Assembly (NCBI GenBank): GCA_021851625.1
Contig: JAJZCX010000064.1
Location: 1-7,461, forward strand
DNA length: 7,461 nt
DNA from: Acidobacteriota bacterium
Lineage (GTDB): Bacteria; Acidobacteriota; Terriglobia; Terriglobales; Acidobacteriaceae
Direction of reading: 5' to 3'
Shown here: piece by piece, positions 5,971 through 7,461 of the stretch
Numbering within the stretch: the first letter of the stretch is position 1
How the letters are laid out: every line of letters begins with the position of its first letter
Notes under the pieces: generated by a model
What the model saw: the letters and a program-made list of their open reading frames with translations, nothing else
Told to the model about the DNA's origin: nothing
Database searches by the model: none
Translations under genes and position numbers: made by a program

Positions 5971-7248
5971 TTATACAGAGCGGGTGGGCGGCAAAGTTTG
6001 GGCAATCGCCAGTAGCAGGAGCAGAATGCGGCGCAGGCCCAAGTCGCGGCCAGTGGCGTCAAACCATTCGTCGCGTGTGTGGATGCCGCCGCCGGTGCCG
6101 CCGCTGCCCAGGCAGACGGCGGCAATGCCCAGAGCCAGGGGGATGTTGGCGTCGGTGGAGGCGGTGCGCTGCTCGCTGCGAATGCCGAAGTGACGATCGA
6201 CGGCCTGCACCAGCGAGAGCAGGGGGGCATCTTGGGACAGGCTGGCTGCGGGGCGCTCGCCGATGCAGTCGATGGAGAAACGCAGTTGTAGATCCGGGTG
6301 CGGATCGCCCGCTGCATGGTTGCTGTTGGCCACGGCGTCGGTGACGGCGGTGCGCAATGCTTGTTCCATGCGCAGAAGCTGATCGCCATTGGTGGAGCGC
6401 AGATCCATGCGCGCCTCGGCCCGTTCTGGGATGGAGTTGATGGCGCTGCCGCCATCGATGCGGCCCACGTTCCAAGCCGAGCGCGGTTGGGCGGGCAGTT
6501 GGAGCTGGTTCATCTCCACCAGTGCGGCGGCCAGAGCCAGCACAGGGTTGGGCACACCTGCATCACTCCACGAATGGCCGCCGGGGCCGGTGATGGAGAC
6601 GCGAAAGCGACGGCTGCCCAGACCTTGGGTGACGATGGAGTCCACACCCGCGCCGTCGAGGATAAGCGCGGCGGCGATGCGTTGGCGCAGCGGCGATTCG
6701 GTGAAGAGGTGGCGCATGCCGCGCAGATTGCCTTCACCCTCTTCGCCGACGTTGCCTGCGAAGAGAATGTCCACTTCGGTTTGCAATTTTGCTGCACGCA
6801 GCGCGGCAGCCAAGGCCAGCAGTGCGGTGAGGCCAGCGGCGTTGTCGCAGACGCTGGGCGCAAACAGGATCGAGTCCTGCTCGACGGGTGTGCGCATGGC
6901 GCTGGCGGGAAATACGGTGTCCAGATGCGCCGAGAGCAGAATGCAGGGTTGGTTGTCTGCTTCGAGATGCGGCTGCGTGGCGGAGCGGGCGGCCCTATGC
7001 CAGCCGAGCGCGTTGCCACAGGCGTCGATGTGCACGTCTTGCAGTCCGAGTTCCAAAAAGCGCTGGCAGAGCCAGTCGGCGCGTGCGCCTTCTGCCAAGG
7101 AGGGCGCGGCAATGGCGGTGATCTCACGCTGCCAACTGCGCAGTTGCGGCTCCTGCAAATGGAACCACTGGAAGGCGCGATGCACAGCGGGCTGCGCGGC
7201 CAAATGGCCGATGGTCTGCGCCGCCGGAGGTAGGGAGGTCTGCGGCAT
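5971..7248 (-). CDS. M20-family zinc metallopeptidase, peptidase T-like
   Basis: A 425-residue cytoplasmic metallohydrolase of the M20/M25/M40 superfamily (aminotripeptidases, carboxypeptidases, deacylases). All expected metal and catalytic residues are present: His108 and Asp110 in SAHLDTVFP, bridging Asp135 in CDNAAGL, general base Glu169 and ligand Glu170 in VGEEGEG, Asp198 in LDGAG, and His390 in GGGIHTRDEW. The dimerisation/lid segment shows GPGGHSW (His225) and GGSAINSIPERAEARMDLR. Cys134 stands where a glycine is more usual. Overall motif wording resembles peptidase T-like tripeptidases more than DapE or ArgE, but the substrate is not determined. I chose ATG-7248 because AAGG (7258-7261) sits 9 nt upstream. 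The open frame runs on to 7398, but that extension translates intergenic repeat sequence, and the alternative ATG at 7266 falls inside a hairpin. No stem-loop terminator was seen after its TAA. htrA follows 134 bp later on the same strand. Confidence 0.93.
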   Translation of the reverse strand: MPQTSLPPAAQTIGHLAAQPAVHRAFQWFHLQEPQLRSWQREITAIAAPSLAEGARADWLCQRFLELGLQDVHIDACGNALGWHRAARSATQPHLEADNQPCILLSAHLDTVFPASAMRTPVEQDSILFAPSVCDNAAGLTALLALAAALRAAKLQTEVDILFAGNVGEEGEGNLRGMRHLFTESPLRQRIAAALILDGAGVDSIVTQGLGSRRFRVSITGPGGHSWSDAGVPNPVLALAAALVEMNQLQLPAQPRSAWNVGRIDGGSAINSIPERAEARMDLRSTNGDQLLRMEQALRTAVTDAVANSNHAAGDPHPDLQLRFSIDCIGERPAASLSQDAPLLSLVQAVDRHFGIRSEQRTASTDANIPLALGIAAVCLGSGGTGGGIHTRDEWFDATGRDLGLRRILLLLLAIAQTLPPTRSV

Positions 7249-7262
7249 GGGCGGTAGCCTTA

Positions 7263-7287
7263 GCATCGCATGAAATGGGTGCGATGC
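7263..7287 (-). promoter_or_regulatory. Leader hairpin immediately upstream of the M20 gene ribosome site
   Basis: GCATCGCA (7263-7270) and TGCGATGC (7280-7287) form a perfect 8-bp inverted repeat with a 9-nt loop. On the minus-strand RNA it ends one base before the presumed AAGG ribosome site (7258-7261) and contains the alternative ATG at 7264-7266. Such placement could influence translation initiation or mRNA stability. Structure is seen directly; function is inferred. Confidence 0.45.
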
Positions 7288-7290
7288 GAG

Positions 7291-7336
7291 AAAAAAGCGG
7301 AGCCGCGTGGTGGAAAACTCCACGAAGGTACCGTGG
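7291..7336 (-). terminator. Terminator- or attenuator-like inverted repeats with T6, upstream of the M20 gene
   Basis: On the minus strand the arms CCACG (7332-7336), CGTGG (7320-7324) and CCACG (7306-7310) occur in order, so the middle arm can pair with either flank but not both. GTGGA and TCCAC around 7310-7323 give another short stem. Then comes GCGGCTCCGC (7297-7306), a short stem-loop, followed directly by six T residues (7291-7296). This could terminate a leftward transcript from beyond the window or attenuate the M20 gene. The stems are short (3-5 bp each), so confidence is modest. Confidence 0.32.
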
Positions 7337-7343
7337 GGGGGGG
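7335..7343. repeat. G9 homopolymer tract
   Basis: Nine consecutive G residues on the + strand (C9 in the direction of the M20 gene), about 87 bp upstream of the chosen start. It is non-coding under that start. Tracts of this length slip during replication and are also prone to sequencing length error. Confidence 0.8.
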
Positions 7344-7363
7344 ATGGGTGCTTGGAACCGCAG

Positions 7364-7393
7364 ATTCCTCGACTCGCTTCGCTCGCTCGGAAT
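7364..7393. repeat. REP-like imperfect palindromic intergenic repeat
   Basis: A 30-bp unit begins ATTCC (7364-7368) and ends with its complement GGAAT (7389-7393), with a core rich in CTCG and TTCG that pairs imperfectly. Wording of this type (tcctcgact...cgctcggaatgaca) recurs between genes in many bacterial genomes, including acidobacteria, and in translation gives the SFRASEASRG-like false N-termini seen on over-extended gene models. Recurrence elsewhere in this genome cannot be seen from the window. Confidence 0.6.
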
Positions 7394-7451
7394 GACAAAG
7401 TGTTTGTGGTGCGTGCGTTATCGCGCGGAAGGACAAAGTGTTTGTAGTGCG
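7388..7451. repeat. 26-nt direct repeat with 38-bp period, adjoining the REP-like unit
   Basis: The stretch 7388-7413 recurs at 7426-7451 with two mismatches in 26 positions (T/G at the sixth base, G/A at the 21st). Both copies contain GACAAAGTGTTTGT. A 12-nt spacer (7414-7425) separates them. The first copy overlaps the end of the palindromic unit, so the array looks like REP tail sequence partly duplicated, and it may continue past the window edge. No gene is visible between 7249 and 7461. Confidence 0.7.
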
Positions 7452-7461
7452 GAGTGTTTCT

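Noticed and set aside
6298..7233. Long + strand open frame (311 codons) antisense to the M20 gene
   Set aside because: It mirrors a secure gene with a complete catalytic motif set. Its own translation is Gly/Ala-rich with no recognisable domain, as expected from GC-rich codon bias on the opposite strand.
5971..7248. Reading the M20 gene as dapE, giving a lysine-pathway cluster with lysA
   Set aside because: The motif wording is closer to peptidase T-like tripeptidases, the gene is on the opposite strand nearly 5 kb from lysA, and nothing else nearby belongs to the DAP pathway.
7249..7398. N-terminal extension of the M20 protein to 7398
   Set aside because: It would translate the REP-like repeat, the G9 tract and hairpins; family alignments by memory begin near the chosen start, where AAGG gives a plausible ribosome site.
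1..7461. A CRISPR array, tRNA, transposase, toxin-antitoxin pair or defence system
   Set aside because: No regularly spaced repeats beyond the two-copy array at the right end, no cloverleaf-like stretch and no matching protein motifs were seen on either strand.

Overview
This 7.5 kb window reads as ordinary bacterial chromosome, GC-rich by eye, with five protein-coding genes and no tRNA, rRNA, CRISPR array, insertion sequence or phage gene that I can see. I suspect an acidobacterium (Terriglobia/Acidobacteriaceae type). The reasons are the short secreted PG-binding-like protein of a kind I associate with that group, the Gly/Pro-rich Do-type protease, and the REP-like intergenic repeat at the right edge. 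This placement is inference from remembered family resemblance, not a database result.

Layout. At the left, lysA (diaminopimelate decarboxylase) runs rightward and is cut by the window edge, probably missing only a few N-terminal residues. The other four genes run leftward. Read in transcription order from the right they are: an M20-family metallopeptidase (5971-7248), a membrane-anchored Do/HtrA serine protease (4214-5836), a small secreted basic protein with a peptidoglycan-binding-like domain (3631-4092), and a 704-residue polytopic membrane protein resembling GT-C glycosyltransferases (1431-3545). lysA and the membrane protein converge. The 166-bp gap between them holds a strong inverted repeat over the membrane protein's stop codon and what looks like a decayed scrap of a family-2 glycosyltransferase on the + strand. 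A good intrinsic terminator follows htrA, so the four leftward genes are probably not one operon.

How the genes fit together. Three leftward products plausibly act in or at the envelope: periplasmic quality control (HtrA), wall binding (small secreted protein), and possibly lipid-linked sugar transfer (polytopic protein). lysA makes lysine from meso-DAP, which is also a wall precursor. The link is thematic only. I see no evidence of a dedicated multi-gene system.

Non-coding gaps. None exceeds 300 bases. The richest is 7249-7461, upstream of the M20 gene. It holds a REP-like imperfect palindrome, a 26-nt direct repeat with 38-bp period, a G9 tract, inverted repeats with mutually exclusive pairings next to a T6 run, and a perfect 8-bp hairpin just ahead of the likely ribosome binding site. 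The 134 bp upstream of htrA hold two GTATAC palindromes 17 bp apart. The 85 bp between 3545 and 3631 hold only a clear Shine-Dalgarno for the membrane protein. No new biological system was found; the most re-checkable items are the leader structures before the M20 gene and the glycosyltransferase remnant.
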